Notes: generated by a model not told the origin, from the letters alone. A DNA stretch of 64,000 bases from Botryosphaeria dothidea (GCA_011503125.2 WWBZ02000009.1:496001-560000), one strand, 5' to 3'; positions 33,064-45,457 are shown, numbered from the stretch's first letter. Made by a program: numbers and translations.

Positions 33064-35834
33064 CCTACCACCAACCAACCACTGATCCGCACAAGTCGCA
33101 ACTCACGCCAAGATCGACATCTATCGAAAGCCCCCAATTCCCTTAGCTAGAATCTCGAATTCTAGCTTTGTGGCTATACGCGCTACTGCGTAGTATAGGG
33201 ATAAAGAGGTGCTGGCTGAGGAACCACACCTACACGTAATCTACACCCCACTATACCTACCACGACCTCTCGGACTCGGCCTAAATTTTATATAGAGGTA
33301 GAGGAAGACTAGAAATAATAGGAGACGAAAGTGCATTACATCCACAGTAATCAAACGCTCGTAATCCTACTTCTTCATATACAAATTCTACTCCTAAAAT
33401 CCTGTGGGCGAAAATTTCCTCTACGGAACATCTATTATCCGACACCTAAGCCTACCTAACGATATGCCTCTAGACCCCCCAGGCAGCCCGCCGCCTAATA
33501 GGGTAATCCTAGGCTCTCCTATCACGAGCCCCTCAGCCCCACCTACGGAATACGGAACCCCTCAACCAAACCAGACTGAAATTCATATGGAAGACGTCCA
33601 AGAGACTCCTACCTAGACCCTTATTCCTAAAACTCAAGGCCAGAAGCGGACAATTAACCTAACTGGTCTCTCCCCTCCCCCGGTCTTTAGGTACCAGGCA
33701 CGCACTCGGTTCACCCCTGCGAAGATATTCCGTTCCTCTAGCGAGGCCCTCGACGCTACTCTTAACTACCTAATTAAAGCGGCGGATCTCGAGGATAGTA
33801 AGGAAAAAAGCCTAGAAATCCTCGACCTTATAAACATCTTCCGCGAATATACAGAAAAAGGCATACTTAACCGGTCAAAATCTATCCTAGCTACCTAAAT
33901 CCGCTTAATGGAGAATACGACAAGAGCACTGGCCAACCGGGCTAGAGAACTAGCCAAAGCCCCCTAAGGCCGCCAAGCTCCTCAGGTCTCTCAAGCCCCC
34001 CAGCCCCCCCAGGCTCCCCGGCCCCCCCAATCTCGTCAAGCTCCCCAAACTACTCCGGCCTCCCAAGCCCGTACCCCCTCCTACGCGGAAGCAGTTAAGT
34101 AAGGAGAATAGCAAATAGTCCCCCCAACGAAGAGGACTAGACCGGCCCCAAAGCCCGCCCCGATCAGGGAAAGACAGGTCGTCCTAAAGCCTTAGAACGA
34201 GATCTCTCTACACCCACTCCACCTCCGCAACGCAATAAACGAAGCCTTTAAAGCCGAATTCAAATCGAATAACCCAGTTATCTTAACCGTCTCGATATTA
34301 GAGAAGAAAAACGTAGTCCTTACGTGCATAGAAGCCTATATAGTAGACTTCCTAGCTAAGAACTCTACTATTATCTTAAAGGTTACCCCCTTCTATAACC
34401 TTAAGATTAATAGGCCCTAGTATAAGGTAGCTATACACGGCGTCCCTATAACTATCCTCTAGGACTATACGGATAAGGAATTCTCTTCCTTTATTAAGGG
34501 AGAGGTTAAGGCTTTTAACTAAGGCCTAAACGTAATTAGAGAGCTATACTAGCTAACCCCCAAATCCCGAAGGGAAGCCTAATAAGCTAGCTTAATCTAT
34601 ATAGCCTTCTCTACCGAAGAGGAGGCTAAAAGAGCCACTAATAAGAGACTCTCCCTACTAGGAGTCTCCTATAAAGCCGAAAAATATAGGGAATCAAAAT
34701 CCCCGACCCACCCTAAGCGGAATTAGACTCTATATCTATAGGATATATTAGAGTACTATAAGCCAACGTCGCCCGGAAAAGTCTAGCTACCGAAGGGCTA
34801 TTACAGCTAGTAATAGAGCTTAAAATAGATATTATTCTTATCTAAGAACCGTTTATTACTAGCTCCTCTAATCTACAAGAAGTACGGTCTATTAACTACC
34901 CCTCTTTCGTCTAAACTCTCCCGGTTTTCTCCCCTAGCTTAAGGCCCCGTGTTCTAGCTTATATCTCCCGCTTTATACGTGGGGTTAAAGTAAATAGGGC
35001 CGCCCTTTTTACTAGCGAAGATAGCATAGTATTAGAAGTTTAACAACTAAATTATCCTTTATTTCGGATAATAAACCTCTATAACTAGGCTACTTAAAGG
35101 CAAGAAGGATCCCCTAAGATATTAGAAAGAGTCCTAGAGTACTTAAGTATTCTCGAACCCTCTATAATTCTCGGGGACTTTAACGAATACTACCTATAGT
35201 AGGACCCCCTTACCCGACTAATATAAGGAGCCCCTAGGCTAGTTAAATAGATAGAAGTAAATAACCTAGAGCTACTAAACACGGTAGGAGAAGCTACCTT
35301 CTTTAAACCGGATCTAGTACGCCCTACGGTCCTTAATCTAACTATAATAACCTAAAATTTATCTAATAAGATAAAGGACTAGTAAGTCCTCGACGACTTC
35401 GGCTTAGATTACCGTCTAATATTCTTTAAGATAGAAACTAGAGGCCCTATAGCGGATTCTCCTACTACTACGGCCCGATTTAATACTATAAAAGTAGACT
35501 AGAAAAAGTTCTCCTTAATTTTCTAAGAGAAAGTTAAAGAAAAGCTTCTAAACGTGCTAGTAATAGCCCGTAACCTAGAATCTCTCTTCTCTCTTTCGAA
35601 AGAGATAGTAGCCGCTAAACTACTAAAGATACTAGCGCTAGATAATTTAGGAGATACGCTAACTAAAGCTATCTCCTACGCTGCGAATCTTACTATCCCC
35701 CGCCTTAAACTAGAACTAAAATCGAAACCGTAGTAGAACGATAAGCTATCTACTAAACGGTAAGAGCTAAAATAGAAGGCTCGCCTCCTCTTCTACCCTT
35801 CTACGGAGAGAGATAAGTAAGAATACCTAGAAAC
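33064..35834 (+). mobile_element. Tad1-like LINE, segment 1 of 3 (5' part, ORF1 and endonuclease)
   Basis: The 12-bp TSD CCCACTTGTTTA (33052-33063 and 63966-63977) defines the ends of the LINE. An ORF1-like reading starts near ATG 33464, with a Pro/Gln/Ala-rich region (about 33960-34100), and is crowded with TAG/TAA codons. ORF2 endonuclease motifs are recognisable: IILGDFNEYY near 35166-35195 and DDFGLDYRL near 35390-35420. Sequence is very rich in TpA, the expected product of RIP. The segment stops at GAAAC, the duplicated site of Gypsy C. Total LINE length without inserts is about 5.75 kb. Confidence 0.85.
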
Positions 35835-36018
35835 TATTAGGGCTCAACCTCAGGATGATCGCTGAAAGGTATATTGCGCTATGTACGTTAAGCTAGACTT
35901 AAGGAGAAAGAAGAGAAGACGTAGAAGAAAGGAAAGAGTTATATACAAGGGAGGCTTGGCGTCACGTGACCCGCCGATGATCCTCTGAGGCTTGATCCTG
36001 AGGCTTCAGACTCTAACA
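35835..36018 (-). repeat. Gypsy C 3' LTR
   Basis: It is 184 bp. Its outer end reads TATTAGGG where the partner reads TGTCAGGG, consistent with transitions. It contains GTCACGTGAC and GTTATATAC. Confidence 0.9.
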
Positions 36019-36042
36019 TCACTCCCCCCCTCCTCTTCCCGG

Positions 36043-36100
36043 TTCGAGAGGTTGCGGGTTCGAATCCGGGTGGGGACTGTTGCTTTTTTTTTTTTTTTTG
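36043..36100 (+). other. tRNA T-arm-like B-box followed by poly-T, in Gypsy C 3' UTR
   Basis: GGTTCGAATCC, a consensus Pol III B-box, lies at about 36055-36068 and is followed within 20 nt by a run of T residues. The T-stem pairs only in part and no other tRNA arm is found, so it is at most a tRNA-derived fragment. Confidence 0.35.
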
Positions 36101-36119
36101 ACCTTTCTCTGTTTTTGAC

Positions 36120-36217
36120 CCTTCCTGCCCTGCTTGCCTTGCTTGCCTTGCTTGCCTTGCTTGCCCTGCTTGCCCTGCTTGCCCTGCTTGCCCTGCTTGC
36201 CCTGCTTGCCCTGCTTG
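36120..36217. repeat. 9-bp tandem repeat (CCTTGCTTG / CCCTGCTTG)
   Basis: About ten units in two versions lie in the 3' untranslated part of Gypsy C. The Leu-Ala repeat ORF through it is a by-product. Confidence 0.85.
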
Positions 36218-36681
36218 TTTGTTGGTCGCGTTTTGGTGGGTGTGGGTATATGGGTTGAAAAAGCGAACCCTGAATCATCAAACGGCTACATGGCGTAGTT
36301 GGAAACTTGGCTGACCGACAGCAGGTGCGGTAATACGTGCCTTGGGGTGGCGACATCCCTCAGTTGACTGGCTCCTATGAGCTTGTCGACTGGCTGTCGA
36401 ATTGAGGGCCTGCCTGTTGGCAGGAAGAGGGTTGTCCGGCACGGGACTAGGTCCTGTGGTCTGTAATGCCCACACTAGGTGACCGCTTGTGCCTCGCTCG
36501 CCCTCGGGGCGGGTGGTGCAGTGCTCATCTGGTGTGTGCAGGCTCGGCTCCGGCCGGGCCAAACCGCTTGACTTTTTGTCCACTGGTAGTCTACGCTTGG
36601 TTCCCTCCTAGTCCTATTCTAGTTCCCTTAGAGCTCTTGTCGGTCCTTCTGTTTTAGGTACGTGTCCAGCGCTGCTGTGTC

Positions 36682-39600
36682 CTATAGTGCTGATGCCGGT
36701 TCCCATGTTGGCCTTGCATACCCTTCCCATTTGACTTGGTACTGGAGTTGGCGCCTCCTTTGCCCTGGTTTTCTTGCCATTCGTTCACTTAAGACTGCCT
36801 CTACTCTCCATTCGTCTTGACCATCTACTTGAACTGGTGGAGGTTGGTAGTCGTCTTGTTCTTGGCTTGGTAAGGGGTCTGTTCCTGCTGGCCGGAGTAG
36901 GTCTATATTAAAGACGTTGTGTACCGCTCCGGGGATATCCAATTTGTAGCTATAGGATCCAACTACCTCGATAATAGTAAACTTAGCTGCCTTATTATCG
37001 AGCTTCTTGCTTAGCCTATCCGTCCTTAGGTTCTTTAGGTGTAGCTAGACCTTATCACCTACCTTGTACGCAGGGGATAGGTTTCTTCGCCGGTTTGCTT
37101 GCCGTTCCTGTTCTTGTTAGGTATCTGCCATAGCCATCTGTGCCCAGTCCGTTACCTCTTTGATCTTTGCCACGATTACTTCTACCCTTGCCACTGGAGA
37201 GTCCCTCTGAAGGTCGCCGGGCTGGAGGTCTTCGGATAACTCTAGAGGCTCGAGGTGATATCCGTGGGAGAGAAAGAACGGGCTTGCCTGTGTTGTAGCC
37301 GAGGTCCTCCTATTAAGAGCTAGCTGGACTATCGGTAGCTGGTCCGCCCAGTCTTGTTGGTAGTGGTCCACGAATAGTGCTAGCTTCCTTTCCACTTCAG
37401 TGTTCATCCTCTCCGTTGATCCGTCCGTTTGAGGGTGGTAGGCCGTTGAGATGCGCCTCTTAATCTTAAGCAGTTAACAGATACGTTGCCAGAGAAGGCT
37501 AACGAACTACGTTCCCCTATCAGATACAATTGCCGTTGGGATTCCGTGGTTCCGGTAGAAGCATGTAATAAAGAGCCTTGCAATGGTTTCCGTCTCAGTA
37601 TTCGGGCAGGCCTCAAGGGTCACTCCTTTCCCTAGCCTATCGGTGATTACCATAAGCATCTCGCACCCGTTGCTTAATGGTAGGGGCCCAATAAAGTTAA
37701 TAGAGATCTCTCTCCATTGACGACTTGGTACTGGTAACGGTTTGAGTAACCCTTGCTTCCGATCCCTCCAGACCTTAGTCCTTCCACAGACGTCACAGTT
37801 CCTACAAAACCTCCGGATATCGTTAACGAATCCTGGCCAGAAGAAGTGCCTTGCCACGAGGGAGGTAGTTTGAACGCGTCCGGGGTGTGCCGAGAGGGGA
37901 GAGTCATGCATCTCTTAGATAATCCTTGTTCGTAGTGGCTCGGAGTCCGGTACCCATTTCCTTTCCCTAAAGAGGAGGTTTCCTTGATAGTCTAGTGAAC
38001 ACTCCGCGATCGAGATCTTAAACTTAGTTGCAAACTCCGGTGGGAAGGTCCCTTCTCCTCGTTATACTGCTTCCCGGAGTTGCTTTAGTACTTGGTCTTA
38101 TTAGAGTGCCTCTTGCCATTGTTCCTCAAGGGAAGGTGGTTCTTGTCCGAGTTGTCCTAGTCGTGCCTGTCGAGGTTCGACTGCCATGGCTTCTTCTAAT
38201 AATAGCAGGTCTCCGTTATCCCAGTTTCCTTGCTCTTCTGGGTCTTCCGGTAAGCCTATGTTCAGCACGAGTCCTTGGGCCGTTGTTTGGAGCAGTTGAG
38301 CCGTCCTTTGTTCGAGCCTTTCGTCCATATCCGTGGTTAGTAGGTCCTGGTCCCTTCTTGTCAATGCGTCCGCCAATCCGTTAGTCTTTCCTAGCGTATA
38401 TTCAATAATAAAGGAGAAGCGGCTAAGCTCTCTCCACCATCGAATCTGCCTCTTAGAGAGTCTCCTCGCAGTAGTAAAGTACTCTAAGTTCTTATGATCA
38501 GTAAGGATCTTAAACTAGTATAGCCCCTTTAGTTCAGCATCCCACTGGCGTAAGCACTTGACTACTGCGAGTAGTTCCTTATCGTAGATTGGGTAGTTGT
38601 ATTCCGCGGGTAGGTTCTTTTTCGAGAAGAACGCTACGGGCCGTAGAAAACCATCGTCATCGAACTGTTGGAGCACCCCTCCAGTACAGTATCCTAAGGA
38701 GTCCGTGGCGAGAATTATCTCCCGTTCCGGGTCGAATTGCATAAGGACCGGTGCCGTGATAAAAGCCTTTTTCAATTTCCTAAACGCGAGCTCGGTTTCC
38801 TGGTTCCATTGGAAGGGCACGTTCTTCCTCGTAAGTGATACTAGAGGGGCTACTAGGTTAGAAAAGCCCTTAATAAAACGCCGATAGAAGTTCGCAAAAC
38901 CGAGGAAACCGAGTACGCCCTTTGCCGTGGTAGGAGCTTTCTATTCTTGAATTGCTTTGATCTTTTCCGGGTCCATATAGATACCTTTACCTGCTTCGAT
39001 AATATACCCAAGATACTTAGTCGACTAGACTTCGAATTCGCATTTCTTTAGGTCGAGTTGTAGACCTGCAGCATCCAATTTCTCTAAGACCTTATCGACC
39101 TTTTCCCGGTGCTCCCGGCGGGATCCGTCCGTGAAGATTAGGATGTCATCTACGTACGCGGAGACAAAATCGTCAAGGAAGTCCTTTAGGGTCCAATTAA
39201 TATACCGTTGGAAGGTACTCGGGGCATTTGCTAGTCCAAAAGGTGTCACTAGCCATTCGAAGAGTCCAAATCGGGTCCGGAATGCTGTCAACCACTCGCT
39301 TCCCTCCGCGATTCGTATCCGATAGAAGGTAGTAGTTATATCTAGTTTCGTAAACCATCTTGCTTTGCTAATCCGATTGAGGGTCTCCTGGATCAGTGGT
39401 AGGGGATAGCGGTCCTTTCTCGTAATTCGATTAAGAGCCCGGTAGTCACAGCAGAAGCGTAGGCCTCCGCCTGGTTTCTTGACAAATAGTACGGGAGCAG
39501 CAGCCGGGGAATTGCTTACCCGGATAAACCCCTTATCGAGTAGTTCGTTAAGAGTCTTCCTAAGTACTAGAAGCTCGTTACGGGATATATTGTATAGGGG

Positions 39601-40491
39601 TCCCCATGGGGCGTCCGGTGTTTTGCCGTTGCTATCCTTTTCCAATTCGATTTGGTAGTCAATTCCAGGCCGGTGCGGTGGGAGTTTGTCTACCTCCTTC
39701 TTGTCAAATAGGCGTATCCATCGAGGGTCTACCTAGCTAGGTAGCCGGGCCTGAGTATCCGTGGGGGTTTTCTCTTGAAGAGCCTTATTAATATCCGCTA
39801 GGCTCGCTATAAAGACTTAGTACCCTTTCTTTTCTCGGTTCCTTAAGAGGTAACTGAAGGCAGAGGCTCCGATGAGCTTGCCCTAAGGGCTAGGAAGATC
39901 CATTGCTTGTTTTACCACTAGCCCTATGTCCTTAAAGGTAATAGTCCGTTCACTTTAATCGAGTACCGCTTTTTCCTGTACTATCCATGGGCTTCCCAAC
40001 ATTAGGTCGCAACCGGAAAGCCTAGGCACGATATAGAAGAACATGCGCTTCTGGCAGTGGCCTCCAATGTCTACCTCAGCCCAGGCAACCTCGTCTATTT
40101 TCCATCCTATAGGTATAAGTCCGTTCAGTGTCCTTGGGGAGATCTTTATACGCGGGAGGTTGCAGCGTTTAGCAAAACCGTGGCTCATAACAGCGTAGAA
40201 TTCACAACTAGTATCGGCGAGAGCTTTACCGAAAGACTCTTTATTAATCATAACTAGGGTAAGGAGTAAATCTTGTTCTAGCTTACGTTGCTGCTTGCGC
40301 CATTCGTTCCGCACTTCCTGCTTTTCCTCTACTGTGGGCTCCTGCCTGCGATTTTCGACAGGAGCTTTTAGTTTTCCGACTGCTGGGAGGAGGACTCGTC
40401 CTCCAAGTCTTCCAGTTCCGGTCCCACGTGTTCCTCCTGTTGGGTAGGCTTTGCGAGCCTTGCTGGCCTCCTTGGTGGCAGCCATGGGCAC
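36682..40491 (-). pseudogene. Gypsy C pol polyprotein, stop-interrupted
   Basis: All recognisable pieces lie in one minus-strand frame: protease region (40491-39955, active site reading ADTSCEF rather than D[ST]G), RT (39645-39025) with intact YVDDILIF, RNase H (38820-38515), integrase zinc module and core (37911-37117; HPGRVQT..CRNCDVC), and a C-terminal chromodomain (36942-36682; EWRVEAVL..YQVKWEGYARPTWEP). Chromodomains direct chromovirus integration to heterochromatin marks. Stops are TAG/TAA within a preserved frame. The element is not expected to be autonomous. Confidence 0.87.
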
Positions 40492-41564
40492 TGGGCAACC
40501 CTATGCATAGAGTCGCCACAGCGTAGGCAACGACCCTCATCCTTGCGTCTTTGCATCTCTTGCTCGTCTACCCACTTGACACGACGTCCTTGGGCGGCCC
40601 TTGCAGGCCCTGTAGGTTCCCATTCCATTTTATCTTACTGGGGCGTGGTCGGCTTTGGCTTGGACCCTGGCTGCCTGCCAGTAGACCCTGCCGAGCCAAC
40701 TTTATTCTGACCACGCCACCAGTCTTGTTGCCAGCCCTGCTGGGGCTTCTTGCCCGTATTGCGTAGGTTGAACGCTTCCAGTTGGTCACTAACACGTTTC
40801 AACTCCGTGCAGTAGTCCTCGAAAGACTAGCTAGTATTCCCAAGGCCGATTATACTTCGCTGGAGCTCCTGGCTAAGCCCTGCTTCTAGGTAGGCCTTAA
40901 GGATCTCGTCCGGCCAGTTAGTGCCTCCCGCCTCTAGTACGAGTTTGCGGAATTCGGTGAAGTACTCCATAAAAGGCTTGTTAGTTTGGCGTAGCTTATG
41001 CAGCTTACGTTGGGCCTTCTCTTACACGTGGGGGTCGCCAAATGATAGGCGTAGCTGATCTAGTAGGCACTAAGCAGTCATGCTAGTCGTGTTAGTGCTG
41101 GCTTGTACCCAGGGCTGTAGCTGACGAGCTGCTTCGCCCCTAAGCCGATTATAAAGCATAAAAAACTTCGTAGCTTTAGTGCAACTCGTGTAGTCCACGA
41201 CGAGTTTAGCTTGGGCCTGGGCAATCCAAGGCTCGAGTTCTTCTCTATTACCCGAAAACTCGGCGAGAGGGCCGAGGTTCTTCGTGGGGCCTGTCTTGGT
41301 GGGGTGGCTGGTGGGTCCTGACTTAGGGGCAGGGGGGTCCGAGGCAATTCCGGCTACCCTAGCCTCCTTTTCTCCGGCCTCCCCTAAGGGTTGTATGGAA
41401 GGGGTTTAGGCGCCTCCCACCTTCAAGAGTTCCTCCTTCTCCTCCTTAAGCTGCATAACCTCTTAGGTAAGAGTATCCATTCGTGCCATCATTTGTAGCA
41501 GTAACCGCTTCGTTTCTTGGTTCTCTTGAGCCTATAGCTCTTGTCCATGCTCTTGAGGACTCAT
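40368..41564 (-). pseudogene. Gypsy C gag, stop-interrupted
   Basis: One frame from about ATG 41564 to TAA near 40368 encodes a Glu/Lys-rich N-terminus, a capsid-like region (EFSGNREELEPWIAQ and later LEAFNLRN), and the zinc knuckle CLRCGDSMHRVAQC (CX2CX4HX4C) near 40540-40500. Several TAG/TAA codons interrupt it. It overlaps the start of pol by about 120 nt in the -1 frame. Confidence 0.75.
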
Positions 41565-41568
41565 ATCG

Positions 41569-41637
41569 AGTGATTCCGGTGATTCCGGTGATTCTAGTGA
41601 TTCCAGTGATTCCAGTGATTCCAGTGATTCTAGTGCG
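41569..41637. repeat. 9-bp tandem repeat (GTGATTCCA-type)
   Basis: About seven to eight units near the 5' end of Gypsy C, just inside the 5' LTR. Together with 36120-36217, both ends of the element carry unrelated 9-bp arrays. Confidence 0.85.
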
Positions 41638-41691
41638 CAACTGTGCCAGTGATCCGATGTCCAGTAAGTCCAATATGGGAAGTCTAGCTAA

Positions 41692-41875
41692 TGTCAGGGC
41701 TCAACCTCAGGATGATCGCTGAAAGGTATATTGCGCTATGTACGTTAAGCTAGACTTAAGGAGAAAGAAGAGAAGACGTAGAAGAAAGGAAAGAGTTATA
41801 TACAAGGGAGGCTTGGCGTCACGTGACCCGCCGATAATCCTCTGAGGCTTGATCCTGAGGCTTCAGACTCTAACA
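41692..41875 (-). repeat. Gypsy C 5' LTR
   Basis: It is 184 bp, TG..CA ends, and differs from 35835-36018 at only a few positions. It contains GTCACGTGAC. Confidence 0.9.
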
Positions 41876-41880
41876 GAAAC

Positions 41881-43649
41881 CCGGAAAACCTTCGTTAACG
41901 CGATTAAGCAAGCTAAACGTTAACACTAGAATTAATTTCTCTCGTTAAACTCCCCCTAAGATATATATAAAGCTATATCCTATACGAAGCCGCGATTCTA
42001 CGATTAAATTCCCCCTATAAAGAGGAAAGATAGCTAAGTTAAGACTAGCTTTAAGGGGTAGTACTCTGCCCTAAGGGAGGGCCTCTTTCCTATATCTTTC
42101 TTAGCCCCCCCGTTTAAGTAGGATAGCTACTCCCTCTCTAAGGACTAGAAATAGCCTACCCTTAGCTATACGGAACTAGAAAAAGTATACTTAAATTAAA
42201 TAAAAGGCACGACTCTAGGCCTAGACGCTATAATATAAGAGATAATTACCCGAGCGTTTAAAACTGCCTCTAACGCCTTCTATTAGATATATAGCCTACT
42301 TTTTATATACGGATACTATCCGTTATACTAGAGAAGGGCTACCGGTATAATCCTAAAAAAGCTAAATAAACCCGACGAATCTACCCTAAAGGCTTATAGA
42401 GTAATTTTACTTCTTAATTACCTAGGAAAAACTCTTAAACGGATACTAGTAAGAAGGCTAGGCTTTTTAGTAGAAACGACCTCTCTTCTAGATCCCTCCT
42501 AAATCGGGGGAAGGCTAAAGAAATCTACTATTAATACCGCCCTACTATTAATAAATATCGCCGAGAAGAATCGCCGTAAAAAGCGTAAAACCTCGGCCTT
42601 ATTCCTTAATATAAAAGGAGCCTTTAACTACGTCGCCTAAGAATAACTACTAGCTATAATAGTAAGAATAGGCCTACTAGTTAATCTACTCGTATAGGTT
42701 AGGTCTTTTCTTAATCTACGAGTACTAGGCCTCGCCTTTAACGGAGAAAATAAGAATTTTAGTAAAATAGAGACTAGGATTCCTTAGGGAAGCCCGATCT
42801 CCCCTATACTATTCCTTATATATATTCGTAAGCTCTTTAAGATAAGCAAAATTATCTACTTATTCTATATAGACGATATTACTCTAGTAGCTAGTTCTTC
42901 TAGCTATAAACGTAATAAATATCTATTAGAGAAAGAGGTAAAATAGCTCTATAAGCGGGGCCAAGAGAACGGGGTAGAATTCGACCTTTTAAAGACTAAA
43001 CTTCTATACTTCTCTAATAATAAAGAGGCTAGCTAAACCTCTATTATTTTACTAGACGGTAATATAGTAGAACCTTAAAAACTCGTCCGTTGGCTAGAGA
43101 TCTTCTTCGACTTAAAACTAACTTTTAAGGAGTACGTCTCTATAAGAGTTAGCTAAGCCCGTTTAGCCTTCTAACGCCTCTCTAGACTAGCTAATATCGA
43201 ACGGGGTTTATCCCTCTACGCGGTTAGATAGCTATATATAGCCTATATTACTAGCGTAGCCGATTATAGCTATTAAATCTTCTAGAAAAATTAGGCATAG
43301 TTTAAACGCTAATATATACTACTCTAAAACCTTGCTCTACGGAAGATTCTAGGAGTTTTTAAAACTACTCCTATTATTCCTTTAGAATTAGAGACGGTAA
43401 TTCTACCCTCCGAGCTCCGTCTAGACGATATTCTAAAAAAGTATACGTTTAGAATAAGATAGCTCGAAAAGAAACATCTAATCCGCTGCGAAATAGAGAG
43501 AGAACCTAACCGAAACTTTAGTAGTATACCCCCTATATAGATAGAAAGAATAAGGGGAATATACTCTAAAATTCCTAAGAAGATAGAAGAGATAGACCCC
43601 TTTCTTTTTAAACCGTAGAGCGGTAGCCCTCCTTATTCGGTTAGAATAT
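41881..43649 (+). mobile_element. Tad1-like LINE, segment 2 of 3 (reverse transcriptase)
   Basis: It continues the LINE after Gypsy C. RT motifs are legible despite dense stops: a GSPISPILF-like block near 42790-42820 and FYIDDITLVA near 42862-42892. The segment ends at AATAT (43645-43649), which matches GATAT at 62749-62753 apart from one G/A change, marking the insertion of copia-1. Confidence 0.85.
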
Positions 43650-43761
43650 TATTAGATTTAAGAGTAAAGAGTATAAGATTAGAAAAGAGAGTAGATTCTA
43701 CCTATCTTCTAAGAGGGAGGTTAGTAGGCTTACTTATATATATAAGTAATAACTAAATAAC
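43650..43761 (-). repeat. copia-1 3' LTR, part 1
   Basis: It begins TATTAGATTTAAGAG, the decayed form of TGTTGGATTTGAGAG. It ends with ATAAC, the duplicated target of Gypsy A. Confidence 0.85.
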
Positions 43762-44148
43762 TATTATAAACGTGGCTTATATAGACCCCTTACTTATTTA
43801 CCTTCGTTAATTTAAAATCTAGATCTAGACTTACCTGCTTACAAATTAGGAAGCTAGTATTTTAGTTCGTTCTTTATATATATAAAGCTCGCCCCTCTGC
43901 TTTGTAGTTAGTTCTTTAGTCTAGCAATAAGTATTCCTCGCGTACAACTTAGTACGCCTTGAATTAGACCTTGCTTACCTCCCTCGTCCCTCGTCCCTCG
44001 CCCCTCGTCCCTCGCCCCTCGTCTCTCGCACCTCGTACCCTCGCCCTTTGAACTACACCCTTATACTTCGGCATTGTTTTACCCCTACTACCTTTACCGG
44101 CTTCGTTACCTCGTCTCTCCGCCCCCCCTCCAAGGTCCGTTTATTATA
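43762..44148 (+). repeat. Gypsy A 5' LTR
   Basis: It is 387 bp, ends TATTATAAACG..TTTATTATA (decayed TG..CA). It contains TTTATATATATAAAG near 43893-43907 and a CCCTCGTCCCTCG-type pyrimidine repeat. Confidence 0.9.
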
Positions 44149-44212
44149 TTTTGCTAGACTCTCTCTAGTAGGCCTAAAGCTCTCGCCGAAGCCCTAGACT
44201 ATAATCCCCAAA

Positions 44213-45457
44213 ATGGTTGATGGAACTATACCTCCTGATCCTTGGGATACGCTCTTCCAAGTCCTTAATCAAGTCCCTGCTCCTATCAACGCTCGTCCTA
44301 CCTTCCCTGAAGATATCCCGGTTTCTCTACGCGTTACCCTTAGCCAGGCATACGCTAGAGGAAGACAATCTTGCCTAAGATCCGATATCGATTCACTAGC
44401 TATCCCTGAGAATACTACGAACGCCCAAGTTGCTTACATCTTTCACTACTACGGTTTTAGCCAAGATAAAGCCTTCGCCCGACTCCAACCACTAGCCCCG
44501 AACCTCCCTACCAACACGCCGGCTACTACGTCCACGGTATCTTCTTTAGAAACCCCACGTCCCCGCATCCCTAAGGTATCGGATCCAGAACCCTTTAAAG
44601 GAGAACGCACTCGATTCCAGAACTTCGCTACGCAACTTCAACTCAAATTTGCCTCGGACCCATCTGCTTTTACAACGGACATAGCTAAGATTACCTACGC
44701 TGGGTCATATCTTCGCGATGCGGCTTACACTTGGTTTGCCCCTTACGTCTCTGCTTCGAACGGTTCCGTAGACTTCGACAATTATGAGGTCTTCTACCAA
44801 GCTCTCAAGGCCGCATTTAATAATCCTGATGCTTACGCAACGGCTGAACGATCCCTCCTCGCGCTCAAACAAGACAAGTCCTACTCGGCTTACTACTCAC
44901 GGTTTCTCTCGCTTATTACGACTCTTGGTTGGAAGGAAAACGCAGTAAAGATTCACTACTTCCGCCTTGGCCTTAAGGAGAACCTTAAGGATCTTCTTGT
45001 TGGACGTTCTATGCCACTGGAATTCGAAAAGTTCGCTGAAACCTGCATTGCGTTGGATAACCAACTCTATGCTCGAACAATTGAGAAAAAGACACCCGTA
45101 ACTCGTACCCCTACCTCGACTCCTCTCTCTACACCAGCTACCCCTCGATCCTCGTCTCCCGCGCCAACCTCGATCCCCCAAAGTGAACCTATAGAACTGG
45201 ATGCCTCTGCTCGAAAAGCGTACCGAAGAGCCAATAATCTCTGCGCTTACTGTGGTGATCCGAACCACTGGGTACGTGAGTGCCCTAAGGCAAAGGGTCC
45301 AAAGGGTTCAAAGGGTCCAAACCTTAATTCGACCACAACTGCACCCTCTCCGCCCACCTCGCTACCAGTAACAAGTCCACTCGTCTCTAAAACCTCGACT
45401 CCTACAACTCCTCCTACGGCTTCAGTCCTCTACGTGTCAAAAAACGTAGAAGGCTAG
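44213..45457 (+). CDS. Gypsy A gag protein
   Basis: An uninterrupted 414-residue ORF from ATG 44213. It has a capsid-like central region (PEPFKGERTRFQNFATQLQ; LLALKQDKSYSAYYSRF) and a C-terminal zinc knuckle CAYCGDPNHWVREC (Cys344, Cys347, His352, Cys357) followed by a basic, Pro/Thr-rich tail. Gag forms the retroelement capsid and packages RNA. The stop TAG at 45455 lies just after a slippery heptamer, so ribosomes could shift to the pol frame. Unlike pol next door, no premature stops are present. Confidence 0.88.
   Translation: MVDGTIPPDPWDTLFQVLNQVPAPINARPTFPEDIPVSLRVTLSQAYARGRQSCLRSDIDSLAIPENTTNAQVAYIFHYYGFSQDKAFARLQPLAPNLPTNTPATTSTVSSLETPRPRIPKVSDPEPFKGERTRFQNFATQLQLKFASDPSAFTTDIAKITYAGSYLRDAAYTWFAPYVSASNGSVDFDNYEVFYQALKAAFNNPDAYATAERSLLALKQDKSYSAYYSRFLSLITTLGWKENAVKIHYFRLGLKENLKDLLVGRSMPLEFEKFAETCIALDNQLYARTIEKKTPVTRTPTSTPLSTPATPRSSSPAPTSIPQSEPIELDASARKAYRRANNLCAYCGDPNHWVRECPKAKGPKGSKGPNLNSTTTAPSPPTSLPVTSPLVSKTSTPTTPPTASVLYVSKNVEG

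Larger units (their letters stand above)
35835..41875 (-). mobile_element. Ty3/Gypsy retrotransposon 'Gypsy C' (chromovirus type) inserted in the LINE, TSD GAAAC
   Basis: It has two 184-bp LTRs and a perfect GAAAC duplication (35830-35834 and 41876-41880). Excision restores the LINE reading EYLETRKTF. Orientation is minus: 5' LTR at the right, 3' LTR at the left. A polypurine tract lies next to the 3' LTR (36019-36041). Gag and pol are recognisable, with pol in the -1 frame relative to gag, and are broken by stops. Confidence 0.92.

Noticed and set aside
36043..36076. Complete tRNA gene
   Set aside because: Only a T-arm-like block is present; its stem pairs in part and D and anticodon arms are missing.
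35992..36258. Plus-strand ORF with long Leu-Ala repeat
   Set aside because: It is a by-product of the 9-bp tandem repeat in the Gypsy C 3' UTR.
44041..44148. Pyrimidine-rich CCCTCG repeats in Gypsy A LTRs as a possible gene or CRISPR-like array
   Set aside because: The units are irregular, lie inside both LTRs and have no spacers; CRISPR is not expected in a fungus and none is seen.
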